DNA of 64,000 nucleotides from Epithemia pelagica (lineage: Eukaryota; Bacillariophyta; Bacillariophyceae; Surirellales; Surirellaceae), in NCBI GenBank assembly GCA_946965045.2, contig OX337238.1:1860001-1924000 (forward strand), read 5' to 3'. The translations under genes were made by a program, and so were the position numbers. Under the pieces are notes generated by a model that was not told the DNA's origin, ran no database searches, and was given only the letters and a program-made list of their open reading frames with translations. Numbering within the stretch: the first letter of the stretch is position 1; each line of letters starts with the position of its first letter. Shown here piece by piece: positions 22,623 to 33,292 of this stretch.

Positions 22623-23110
22623 ATCTAATCTGTCTAGTAGAGCGAAGACGGTTAACTCCTTCTACAGAAAACTCTATACTCTTCTACTACTTCCCGATCA
22701 TTTTTTATTTTAGATTTTCTCGTATTGCGATCATAGATCATGCCTCTCAACTTTCGAGGTGTAGCTGGTAGCTGGGCAATTCAAACGTTGACAGCCAAAA
22801 GAGCAAAGAGAATCGGGCTCCCCCGTCACTTTCTCTGGGGTCTACTTTTAGACTTTATAATATATCCGTCGAGTCATTAATCCTTTTTTCAGAAGCCTCC
22901 CGGGACTTGGCCTCATTATTATTTCTTGTCTCATGGTAAAATATTGAAATATGTCTTTTGTCGAGAAAATGACCTCGGAATTTTGTCGATCTCCAAATTT
23001 TGCTTCATCTTCGGCTCATCTCGAATGAACATCGTCTGTCGAAAGTCAACAATCAAAACCACAAACTCGTCAGAAAAACACAATAGATATCGTGGGATCC
23101 AGTGAGCAAA
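22623..23110. promoter_or_regulatory. Upstream region of paralogue B
   Basis: About 490 bp between the TIR element and the start of the + strand propeller-like gene. No further coding signal. Confidence 0.35.
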
Positions 23111-24758
23111 ATGTATAACAACCAAGCTCCCAATACCGGCTACGGGCCCCAAAATGGCCAGTATCAGAATGGAGATTATGGAGGATATGAGGGAAATCAA
23201 GGACAAGATCCCGAAAACTTTCAAGACGAAGGCTACGGGCAACCTGCCTCCCAGCAACAGTACAACCCGCAACTCCAACGATCGATTCAACAACAACAGG
23301 GACTGCAACGATCGACGCAAAGAGAACAAGCCCTTGGTTCCAAGCAATTCGAGAAGGAAGAACGTCGTCAAAATCTTCTTTGTTTCTTGTTCGTCACATT
23401 AGGCCTAGTTATTTCTGCCGTTGTTGCAATGGCAATATTTCTGTCCATTTGGCTCACTCAGGACGACGACGTCACTACAATTATCAACAATACCGAAACT
23501 CCAGTGGCAGAGGATAGAACGAATGACCTTCCGACGCCTTCACCCACTTCCGTAAGTACAGACGCGATGACGTTCGATGAGACTTTTTCCAGTGCAAGCT
23601 CAGCAATGTCCGATGTTTTAGACCCCCACCTGGCGGATTCGGAGCCAATTGCAGTCCAACGAAGGTGTGGCTGTTGGATATGGTGCAGCTGTAGCCTTAG
23701 CTGGCGACCTTCTGGTCGTTGGAGCTCCCAATTTTGCTCAGTCAGGTCGCGTCGAAACTCTTCAGCAATCTTCTAGTGGGACTCTCTCATTCTCTCCCAT
23801 CACAGGCGCTTCTGCTTCAGAGGCCGACACTGAGGAGTTCGGGATCGCACTGGATATGACCCTCGATACCAACGGAGATCCGATTGTCATTGTTGGTTCC
23901 ACAAGATCCGTTGGTGCACAAAACAAAAACAATGTATTCGGAAGTGCTCACGTCTATGACTTCTCTGGTTCTGCCTGGCAATCTTCAGGTAATGTCATCC
24001 GTGGCCCGGAAGAAGTGGAAGATGCCGCCGGTAGGTGCGGTGAGTCCGTCGCCGTGTCTTCTGTTGGGCGAATTGCCGTTTCTTGTCCGTCTACAAGCAA
24101 AGTGCAGAAAACGGGCCTCAACACGGGCGCTGTTCACGTTCTGCAGCTCGTCGGGACGGCATGGGCTCCAATGAATCCTTCACCGCTGACGGGCCAGCCA
24201 GAGAGCTACTTTGGTCAATCCATCGATATTAGCGACGACGGGACCAAGTTGCTGATTGGTGCTCCTGGAGATTTGTCGCTCTCCGCAAACGGGAGGGTGG
24301 AGTATTATTCGTTCGAGCAAAACAGGTGGACCCGGGTCTTTGCGTTGGACGGGACAAGCGGAGAGTCGCTTGGTGCATCCGTCCAAATACTCACCTCTGA
24401 CGGAAGTCGATTTGCCGTTGGAAGTCCCGGTGCGAGCTCTGGTATTGGAAGTGTTCTCGTGTTTGAGCAAGATGCAACATCTGGAGTTTTTGAACAGTTG
24501 GGTGGAACCATTCCAGGCGCCGCCGCCAATGAACGGGTCGGTGATGTGCTCGCTGGAAGTGATGGAAAAGTTGCCGTTGGAACGGGAACGGGAAGGATTC
24601 GTGTCTATGAGTACAGTAATGGAAGTTGGAATCAACTTGGTGATAGCCCCAACCCAGGTTCGGGGTCTGCTGCCATTTTGTCGTTGGCAATCTCGAACGA
24701 TGCGACTGTTGTTGCTGCGGGATTGGAGGATCTCGTTGCTGTTTATGAACGTACCTAA
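23111..24758 (+). CDS. Single-pass membrane protein with beta-propeller-like ectodomain (paralogue B)
   Basis: Two exons, 23111-23551 and 23622-24758, split by a 70-bp phase-0 intron (GTAAGT...TTTTAG); 525 residues. The N-terminal ~90 residues are Tyr/Gly/Gln/Asn-rich, then a transmembrane span (FVTLGLVISAVVAMAIFLSI), a short Asp/Thr/Pro linker and the repeats: GAAVALAGDLLVVGAPNFAQ, GESVAVSSVGRIAVSCP, KLLIGAPGDLSLSANGRVEY, FAVGSPGASSGIGSVLVFE. Domain order, intron place, intron phase and intron size all match the gene at 18279-20597, so they are paralogues. The tail differs: acidic in A, Q/G-rich in B. Without the intron the frame appears broken near 23620; the splice restores it. The role may be surface binding or adhesion; that is inference. 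Confidence 0.75.
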
Positions 24759-25012
24759 AATGAGAAGGTTTTAAGTGACTCCTCGGATTGTTCCCATATA
24801 TGACCGCCATGGTGCGATTGATGTTTAAGCATGCTATATATTTAGTTGTAATGAATTCATGAACTCAGGAACTATATTATTGATGTGGCTTGACGCCAAT
24901 CCTTTGCTTAGGATAATAGGAAGTAACAACAGTCACCTCGGCATTCCCGGCCGACTTTTCCTCGCAATAAAAATAGTGTAAAGTTGTCGCAGAAAAGGTG
25001 TTATTACATCTC
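24759..25012. other. 3' flank of paralogue B
   Basis: AT-rich, non-coding, should hold the polyadenylation site. Confidence 0.3.
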
Positions 25013-25414
25013 TAGTGCTTTCTTTCTGGGTGTGCCCATCCATGACGGGCGAAAACGTACCGTTGGGCACACACATAGTTCCAACTAGATATAGGACTAT
25101 ATTTTTAGACCTAGGGCCTCAAACTTTTTCCTTAACACATCATCCTCTGTCACCATATTGGAGGATATATATCCCCATGACATCCATATGTGACATATAC
25201 TGGTCATATGAGCACCTCCTCCATTGTGCTCGATTTCAGGCATGTGGGGGCACACTTGCATGTGATACTACTACTCTCTATATGGGGGGCGGCATGGGGT
25301 ATCTCCAATGGTGTGACAGAGAATGTGTTAAGGAAAAAGTTTGAGCATCTACACATGTCGAAACTATGTATGTGCTTTGCGCCCGTCATGGGCACACCCA
25401 GGTAGAAGGCACTA
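25013..25414. mobile_element. MITE, near-palindromic over its whole length
   Basis: 402 bp. The ends (TAGTGCTTTCTTTCTGGGTG and its mirror TAGTGCCTTCTACCTGGGTG) pair, and so do inner blocks such as CAAACTTTTTCCTTAACACA (25110-25139) with its complement at 25321-25343. Almost the whole element could fold into one hairpin with arms of about 180 bp. TA lies at both outer ends, which fits a TA target site as in Tc1/mariner-type MITEs. No ORF is credible inside. Confidence 0.75.
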
Positions 25415-27690
25415 TAGGTAGGTAGAGCTTCTGAACTTCTCAGCGTACTTGATCGCTTAGAAAGCGATACTACCTTCCTTTCGCATAAGGGCTTATCAGT
25501 CTGACCAACCTTATTTGGTTTCCAGTTACTGAAAGAGACATTTCGTCGTCCCACAGAGCAGAGCGCGGCCATCTATGTGTAATACAGCAAAAAAGGAGTA
25601 AAAGCAGCATTCGTGATATTTTGATGTGTGGTTGCGCGATTCTGGGTTTGCAAACCTAACCGCCTTCGGCCCCCAAAACACCCCAGAACTCATGTCTGGT
25701 AGAGCAATATCGAGTTCCTTCCTCCCTTGGATCAAGGGTTGGTCCAGTCTAACGAGTCATGAGAACAATTGCCACTTCTAGATTGGGGCCATCGAAAACT
25801 CCTTGAGGACGACGTCACGGAAGAATCAGTCGAAACTGCTCTTTCGCATAGTCGATACATGTATGGTTTTTGAAGATGCGTCGTTTATTTGTTTTTGTCG
25901 TCATAACGAAGTACCTCAATGTAAAGAGAAAAACTTTTTGTTAGCTTGCAAGAGCGATTTTCCATTTTCCACAACAGTTCTGTAACCAAAATCCATTTCA
26001 AACCCTTCTTCATCATTCAGAGGCCATTTTCTCCAAACAAGGCAGTGGAAGTCGTGTATTCCGAGAAACCGAAACAGCAAAGAGGCTGAAGGTTACTGTA
26101 CTTTTCCAACCATATTAGGACTTTGAAATGTTCTACTTCTCGTTCGCCAATGCGCCAGGCGATGGTCTAGAGCAGGCTAATCTTTTTTCCTCGATACAAT
26201 TTGGTAGATGACTCCTGGCTGAAAGACAGAGTTGCAACTAACAAGTTACCAAAGCAAAATGGGAATGGTATTCGGAAGCCAAACTGTTGCAGAGTCACCT
26301 ACAAACATCAATCGGCTCTGTCGTACGAAACTCGAAGGTACGAGAAATCCAAGCCTATTTATTTTTCCGAGTGCTAATTTCCGTCTCCTGGGAAGATCTC
26401 ATCCTATTTTCCCTTAGTTCTCACTAGACCTACCTTAGATCGATTCACTGATATCACTTCCATTTATTCATTGATTGATTAAGATACTCGACATGCTCTC
26501 ATGCTTGGTAAAAACAAATGACTCCATCGCTTCGTACACGATCAGGAACTAGGGACTCTCTTGATGCATTCATGCATACAAAACCAAAATTGCTTCAAAA
26601 CAGGCATCCACGTTTTCTGTGTTATCATTTTTAGATGAGGACGTACTTACTACAGAAAGCAAGGTTCTCAAAGTGCAATAACGTCTCTAGTATTAAGATC
26701 TCGTCAAGGACAAGTCGCGTCTCTGACACTCACGATGGCTTCTTTCGCGCGTTTTCACTACTTCTAGACGAAAGGCTTTGACGCGGTCAAGATTAACTTC
26801 GGAAGTTATCTGTATCAGTCCGGAAATGACGTGGAGACCCAAAATTGCGATTGTATCATCGCCAAAGTCTTTGGGGGAAGCCGGGGGATGTGAGATTTCT
26901 TATCAATGTATGTTTTGCATTGGGCCCTCATCTTCATCTTCGCAATGAAAATTAGGCGCTATTTCTAGCGTGAAACTTCAATGCGATGCGATGTATCGGG
27001 ACTGATAAGATCAACCCTCAATCGGCCGGTGCTACCGCACGAAACTCAGCAGAACAGCGCAATCTAGGCGATGACCAACGGAGCTCGAACTGATCTAGAA
27101 TCCAGACGGAGTCGATCCCAGAGTGGAATCAGAGGCAATGCGAGTGATAACCAGTTTCCAGGTAGCGATAGATTTCCGTGACTGAGAAGAATTTGTTTCG
27201 ATGGCTAGATGGGATTTCTTCATGGGTTGGTTCCATGGTTTCTAGTTCGGAAGTCTGTGTGGTTATTGCGTTTGAGCCTTACCTTGGGGACGACCTGATC
27301 GTGCCCAAGAGCACAACGCAGCCCTGTCGGTTATGTGAACCGACCAGGCTTGTTCTGTTCTCAATCTAGTCGCTGATTGATATCGACTTAGCAGCATGTC
27401 TGTTTGAGCGCAGCCAGTCGCCCTAAAAGGCGTCACAAGATAACTCTTTCTTGTCCTGGGGAAAGCATTACATTTGCGGTATCAGAAACGGACCCTAGAT
27501 TCCTAGCGAGTTCAATTTTACTCGTCATTCTCAATCTGGGTGTCAACCTTGACCAACTTTGGACCCCCATAGGGCAGACTTCTTATATCTGAACCAACTG
27601 CTTCTTAGATCAGGTCTAGGTCTGAGCAGCGCCCAATAAAGAAAGGCTTCGTAATCAGCAGTTAGATTTCCGAGTCGATTCGCATTTTAT

Positions 27691-27861
27691 TACTGGTGAT
27701 TTTACATTTACTGCACCATGGTGCAAGAATTATAAGTCCGATTTTGATGAGCTGTTTAAAGCTTTAGGTTTAGAGTTACAGCTTCAAACAGGTTGCATAT
27801 CCGCTCAATACTTAACGGTAGTCCTTCAACGCATGGTGCCGCGAATGTAAAATCACCGGTA
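27691..27861. mobile_element. Small MITE-like inverted-repeat element
   Basis: 171 bp. The left end TACTGGTGATTTTACATT (27691 on) and the complement of the right end TACCGGTGATTTTACATT match over about 30 bp, including a shared GCACCATG a few bases further in. The interior has no coding capacity. The target duplication is unclear. Confidence 0.5.
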
Positions 27862-29234
27862 GGATAAAAGGCAGTGCATATTATGTGGCATTCGGTCGTC
27901 CCATAGTTTTCTCCTTTCGAGGCGCCAGCGACCTATCGCCAAGAATTTCTGGCAAGGATTCTCTCACCTCTCGAGCAATCTAAACAAAAAGAGATAATGA
28001 ACGGCAATGGATGCTCTTTCGTTTCCTTCGGAACGATTAATGTCCCCATGCTCGAATAAACAATGAGTAACGGACTCGTATGGCTTCTCTTGCAGATCAT
28101 CGCGTGGGTCTCGGCCGTTTCTGGAGCTCAACTTACGCGTACAGGTCGCGCCACGACAAGAGAAATGAGCGGCTGGACACGGTACTGACCTAAGACGGTG
28201 CGCTGCTATAGGTCACAACTCAACCATTGTACTGGTGCAAATGAACGTTACCATTAGACTAATTTGACGATGGCGGATTTTTCTGGACGATTGTCATCTC
28301 TCCAGCTATATAAGAACGGTAAATCTAGGTTAGTCACAAGTGCTGTTGCGTTTGTTGCGCTTGTTGTGCTCCTATGGGAAAATTCCAGATATGTAATTGG
28401 GAGACTTCTTGCCTTCATGGCATCCATAAGCAGGGTCCATTAGGCTTGTCCCTCCTTGCCGAACTAACGAAGCCAACGACGAAAATCCAGTCTTGGTAGG
28501 ACGGGCATGGCGGACCACTATGCGCAGTAAGAGCAACGACGAGAGGACCTTTTTTCTATCATGCGTTGTGTCAGAAGGACAAGGAGTTTTTCCCTACCCT
28601 CGTAGCAATCAGTCCAATAGAACAAATAGAATGGATATCTGCGAGGGTTGGAAAACAGAGATGGCTACGACCCAAAACAGATTGACGGAAGGTATGCCAT
28701 GGTGAAGCCACGATACACCGCGACAAACTTGATGCCAAAAGTGACGTACGTAGGCTCTACTGTGTTGGGACCCATAGGCGCACGCGTGGAAGTAAACACC
28801 AAATATTATAGATGCTGTTTCCTAGCATATACCAAAGAAGAGTAAAATTTAACAACAAATCAACGACGGCAGGGAAAGTGTTCGCGAAAAGATCTCATTG
28901 ATTGCAAAGGGCAGAGTTCAGTAGCTCGTCGTTCGCATATATTTGAGCAACGGCATGGGTTGGACGTGATAGTGCGCTACCAGCAACCAATTGAGAGATA
29001 GAGAGCTACAACACACTCACCCAGATAATTGATTCCACGATAAAGTGAAGGACTTGAACGTTTGCAAAAAGAAAGATCTTGACGAGACAAGCTTTCCGCC
29101 TTTAAGCAGACTCAGTTGTCGTTGTTTGGCGAATCGTAGGAGTAACTGAAGGTGACGGCGAATAGTATTGTCTTACTTACCTGCAGATATTGAGTGATAT
29201 TACACTCCTTCGTAGAGCTTTCAGCGCTTGTCGG

Positions 29235-29581
29235 ATATAAGACTGATCCGTTCAAATGGTGGGATTGGGCGCCAATCCCACCCTCGAGAAATCGCTCCTC
29301 AAAAATTTTTGTGCTTTGTGAAGCGAGTAACTCTAATGTCATTCACGTGCGAGACTGCTGTACCGTTTCTACATACCTCATAGCACATCCCACATTAGGG
29401 ATTTGAATACTAAAATTTTGCTGGCCATACTTCAGTCAAATTTTCTGAAATGTACATCAAAATTTCGCAAAACATATACAGGATCAATCGATAGAGCGTT
29501 AAAAGACGATTCGATCTATGTAAAAAAAAGTATTTTGGTCGCCATTCACAATCCCACCATTTGAACGGATCAGTCTTATAT
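29235..29581. mobile_element. MITE with perfect 33-bp terminal inverted repeats
   Basis: 347 bp with ends 29235-29267 and 29549-29581 that are exact inverted copies (ATATAAGACTGATCCGTTCA... inwards). The outermost bases are TA-rich (ATATAAG / CTTATAT), so a TA target site is possible. No coding content; probably mobilised by a transposase elsewhere. Confidence 0.8.
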
Positions 29582-30604
29582 TTGGAAATGAAATGTGGCG
29601 GCATCCAAGAGTCTTGGAAAACGTGAGCAGAAAAGACCGTTTTATTGTATTTGAGGAAGAAAACGTATAGTTTTACGGACTACAATCTTTTCCCACTTTC
29701 ATCAGCGACCACATCAAATAGCAGGTTGCTTCTTTAGAGTGGTACCATATTATTCTTTTTCAAGATGAACTGTTCAGAAAATTACAGTGTTGAAAATAAT
29801 GACTTACCTGAGCAAACGGGTTGTTTTATAAATTCTTCTTCATGGTTGTTTTTTTATAGGGACTTATTATCTGTCTTGAATCATCCAAATCAGGCCAATA
29901 AGGTATAAAGCAACACACTATTAGTTGGAGTAATTGGTAGATTCATTTCGGCTGGCGTTTGTTTCGACGTTATCGGCCGTTTTCTTCAACCATGTTCCAA
30001 CGTGAATGCTTGCCCGAAAGTGAATTGATATGAATCCTGGAACGACGTGGTTTTCCCCCACAAGCCAAGAGCTAACCCGGGTTTTGCTTCTTGACGTGAG
30101 CAAGTCAACTCAAAACAAAATATGCAAGGTGCAACTCAAACATTACAGGAATCGAAGAGTTCCCTCTTATACAAGGCTTTGAATGGCGGTATCGGGCGTT
30201 GGTTTTCAGCGAGGTAGAAACCCTTGCAGGATTCCTGTCGATGTAGCAAATTCGATGCATCGGAAATTGGTTCCCTTCCGCGAAGGAGCCTGAGTGCCTG
30301 AACCTCTGTTTCCAAAGAAGTCATTTATCCATGTGACTCAAGAGGACTGGGCACTGGGCACGTTTCACGGTTTTGCAATACCCTTTGTCATTAATTCAAT
30401 CACTCCCTCACACAGTTCATTTTTTTCATGATTTTAGGACTATCCTGTGCGTGTTGTGTACACGGGGCATCGCCGGCCATGATAGGGAGCGCTATCTAGA
30501 CTATGTATCATGAAAATGTCATATTAACTCAAGCGAGTTAAGGTATTGAGCGGCAACTCGTTCGTTCTTTGAGTTAGTTGTTGGGCGGGGGTGTTATATA
30601 TAGT

Positions 30605-31040
30605 GCGTTGGGCCAATGCAGGACGCCATCGGGAAAAGACTGTCGTGCAGTAGTGTTATTTTATCATTGGGCAGCAGCGGTATAGTTTCGCAGGCCTTTG
30701 GCGCCGCCAATCGCCAATAATGCAGGAGACATCGGGAAAAAGAATGTTGTCGTGCTGTGGTTCATTGGGGCGGTATTGGTAGTAGTGGAGGTGCCACCTT
30801 TTGGGAAAGAAGCCTCGCAGAGAAGTGCCCTTGGGGTCAATGCAGGAAACATCGGGAAAAGAATGTTGTCGTGCAGTGGTTTTTCATCCTTGGGGCGCGG
30901 TATAGTCAGTGGAGGCGCCACCGTTTGGGAAAGAAACCTCGAAGAAGTGCATTTGAGCCACCAACGCAGAAGGAAAAACAATGTCGTGCAATGAGTGGGT
31001 TCATCCTCCGGAGTTGGGGTCGCGCCATCATTTCCTAGGT
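30605..31040. repeat. Imperfect tandem repeat array, units of about 104-124 bp
   Basis: A unit beginning near GCAGGA(A/G)ACATCGGGAAAA and running through GTCGTGCAGTGG, CATTGGGGCG and GGAGGCGCCACC recurs at about 30618, 30722, 30842 and 30966. The copies differ by substitutions and small indels. The middle copies keep short open frames, but nothing suggests a protein. Confidence 0.7.
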
Positions 31041-31277
31041 AGGCTATTGACGCCATCGGATTCTTCTGACGAGATTAGCTGCACTTTGGCATTACAGGCA
31101 AGTAAATACAACAATACCTACCACCCACAAACAACATTGCAGTACTATGCTCCGACGGTACAAGTCACGCATGAAAATCTCAGATTCGCACAAAAGACAC
31201 GCTGATTTGAAAGAGAGGTAAATTGCAAAATTATGAGGTTTAATCTACTTGACAGATGAATGGGTCCACAACATAGG

Positions 31278-32927
31278 TTACACGTTCGTGGAAGTAGGCT
31301 TCGGTAGAAAAACAGGGGTAGCTGAATGGGCCGTTCTATGAGCTTGACTCCGAGACCTTGAGGCACTGGTTGGACGAGACGACGACCGGGCATACGAGGC
31401 TCGAAGTGCTGTACCAAATGCAGCGGAAGATCGCACAGGAGTGGCGATTTTATGTTTGTTCTTGGCGCTTGCAGTCAATCGGCTTCCAATTCGGTCGTGT
31501 CTCACGGGTGTGGATGCCTCCTTGGCTCGACGCCCTCGGGCTTGTAGAACGGAGAGGGCTTTGCTAGCAGCAGCTTCTCGGGTGGTTTCTTCCGCTAAAT
31601 TAAACACGGGGCCTGGCACAGAAAGCTTTGTTTTCGTTTTCTCTCTTTGGCTGATGACGATCGGCGTGCTGTTGACTTCTCCCCAAGTCATTATTGGCTC
31701 GTCCACCTCGCACTCTCTTCCTGGTATAATCACAGGTGTCATGGCAACCAAACGAGATTGTTCGTTTCGACGGAGTGTGGCCGCCTGTTCACGTTCCTTT
31801 TGTAGACTATGTCTTGGAGGGGCATCCAAGTCGGTGGAGTCGGAGGTGTAATCAGTTGTAGTCGTTGTTGAATAACCGTCAGAATCTAAGCCGTCCTGAA
31901 GACTCTCAGCCACGGGAGCTCCCCTCCTCCGAGAGCCAACGCCAATGGAGCTGGGGCTATCTTGTTCAGGAAACCTGGTTGCAGATGGGACAATCTTTTT
32001 TTCAAGTTTCTCTTTGGGGATATACTGGATGGGCGCAGCCAAAAGAACGCTCCCCTTGGCATTGCAACGAGACAGAGACCCGTTTAACGTAGCTCTTCGA
32101 CACGCCTCAGATGGCCTTCGGGAGGTGGGAGGAGGCATGGACGAGAGTTTCACCCCCTCTATCACCTTGCTATTCCTTGCTGTTGAATTGTTAGCGAAAG
32201 ATCCCTTCCATCCGAGCAGGGGGCGTTCTCTCGTCGAATGCATGTTGCTGCGTGTTTCCGGTACGGCGAACAGAGGATTTTCAGCTTGTGATTGCTTCTC
32301 AGTTTCACGCAAGGTGAGAATATGTCGATGAGGGGATGGATTAAATTCATCGGAGGCCAGAATCAAGGGAGTACGGGTTTGTTTCTTAGATTGTCTTGCA
32401 TTGTGTTGCGCGGATAAGCTCTTTCCCTCACTGGTGAGAAGGGACATGGCTTGCTGTGTAGACCGAAGAAGCTTTTGTTTCCGCGCATTGATTTCATGTT
32501 GCTGAAGAGTTTCGTATTCTGCATTATCTTCGCTAGTAACTCGAAGATGGAAGTTTGTCAACGACTCGTGTTCCAAAAGTCTTGGTTTCTTCCGAAGTCC
32601 CTGTTCTGTCTGATCGTTCTCGTCCAGTTCATCTTCAGCCACCGCGTTTTCTTCCTGCTGCTGCAATTTCCTGGCAGAACGTCGTATCGCAATCACTGTT
32701 CCAATATCTGTCGCCTCATCACGTGCCATTTGAATGGTCATCTGAGTTTGCAACTGCGGAAGACTAGGGAAGTAATTGCGCTGAATTACGGTTGAAAGGC
32801 CAGAAGTATAAGCTTCCTCAGACAAAACTTGTCGGCGTTGCGTTCGCTGATGCTTCTTATCGGTCACTCTGAGAAGATCCTCATGTTCACGGTCGGAAGC
32901 TTGATCTGATATCGAACTCATTTTCAA
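31278..32927 (-). CDS. ESS2: ESS2 / DGCR14 (Es2) nuclear splicing-associated protein
   Basis: 549 residues. The conserved blocks of the Es2 family are all present and in order: VLSEEAYTSGLSTVIQRNYF and PSLPQLQ near the N-terminus (residues ~34-60), LTNFHLRVTSEDNAEYE at ~124, ENPLFAVPE at ~218, then MTPVIIPGRECEVDEPIMTW plus GEVNSTPI, and FNLAEETTREAAASKALS near the C-terminus. The tail is Ser/Arg-rich and basic. In animals and yeast the protein is nuclear and associates with the late spliceosome (C complex). Intronless here; the low-complexity links between blocks are longer than usual for the family but nothing key is missing. Confidence 0.88.
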   Translation of the reverse strand: MKMSSISDQASDREHEDLLRVTDKKHQRTQRRQVLSEEAYTSGLSTVIQRNYFPSLPQLQTQMTIQMARDEATDIGTVIAIRRSARKLQQQEENAVAEDELDENDQTEQGLRKKPRLLEHESLTNFHLRVTSEDNAEYETLQQHEINARKQKLLRSTQQAMSLLTSEGKSLSAQHNARQSKKQTRTPLILASDEFNPSPHRHILTLRETEKQSQAENPLFAVPETRSNMHSTRERPLLGWKGSFANNSTARNSKVIEGVKLSSMPPPTSRRPSEACRRATLNGSLSRCNAKGSVLLAAPIQYIPKEKLEKKIVPSATRFPEQDSPSSIGVGSRRRGAPVAESLQDGLDSDGYSTTTTTDYTSDSTDLDAPPRHSLQKEREQAATLRRNEQSRLVAMTPVIIPGRECEVDEPIMTWGEVNSTPIVISQREKTKTKLSVPGPVFNLAEETTREAAASKALSVLQARGRRAKEASTPVRHDRIGSRLTASAKNKHKIATPVRSSAAFGTALRASYARSSSRPTSASRSRSQAHRTAHSATPVFLPKPTSTNV

Positions 32928-33292
32928 CCTTTCTGTCAGAACAACTACCTAGGTAGAGAAGAAAAAGAGGGTCCTGGTTCTTGAAGTAGGAGCAAAGGAA
33001 AGGTCTCTCGCACGTTGTCATCAACACAATCAGACACTCAGAAAATCTCGCAGTGGATAGCCTAGAACCTATCTAGAGGTAGGTGCTCCACCGGTAGTTT
33101 CACGGTCGGCTTTGGCAAGCTGAAAAGGCGAGTCGTATCAATCGAACTCGTGATGAATTTGAAAAATGATCGACAAGACGACCTAGTAAGACCTACCTAG
33201 TAACCTTTCAGGACTTTGATATCCAATTGTTATGAATCTCGCTGAACGGTTGCTAGACATCGTTACCAAGTTCAGGACGATTATGTGTAGCA
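32928..33292. other. Intergenic region upstream of ESS2
   Basis: 365 bp with the ESS2 promoter side and the 3' end of the chorein-protein gene. It carries several CTACCTAGGTAG-type motifs (32946-32956 and 33184-33202). Confidence 0.4.

Larger units (their letters stand above)
25415..31277. other. Gene-poor interval with small inverted-repeat elements
   Basis: 5.9 kb in which every open frame is short and without family features. Apart from the two small inverted-repeat elements and the tandem array listed separately, I see no gene, no tRNA and no retrotransposon motif that can be supported. It may contain eroded transposon sequence. Confidence 0.5.

Noticed and set aside
23102-23776. 224-codon frame as a complete gene with its own C-terminus
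   Set aside because: The last part is intron and wrong-frame exon. A 70-bp GTAAGT...TTTTAG intron joins the true frame to the propeller exon.
26000-29000. Decayed retrotransposon in the gene desert
   Set aside because: A few short frames have protein-like composition, but no protease, integrase or RT motif can be pointed out.
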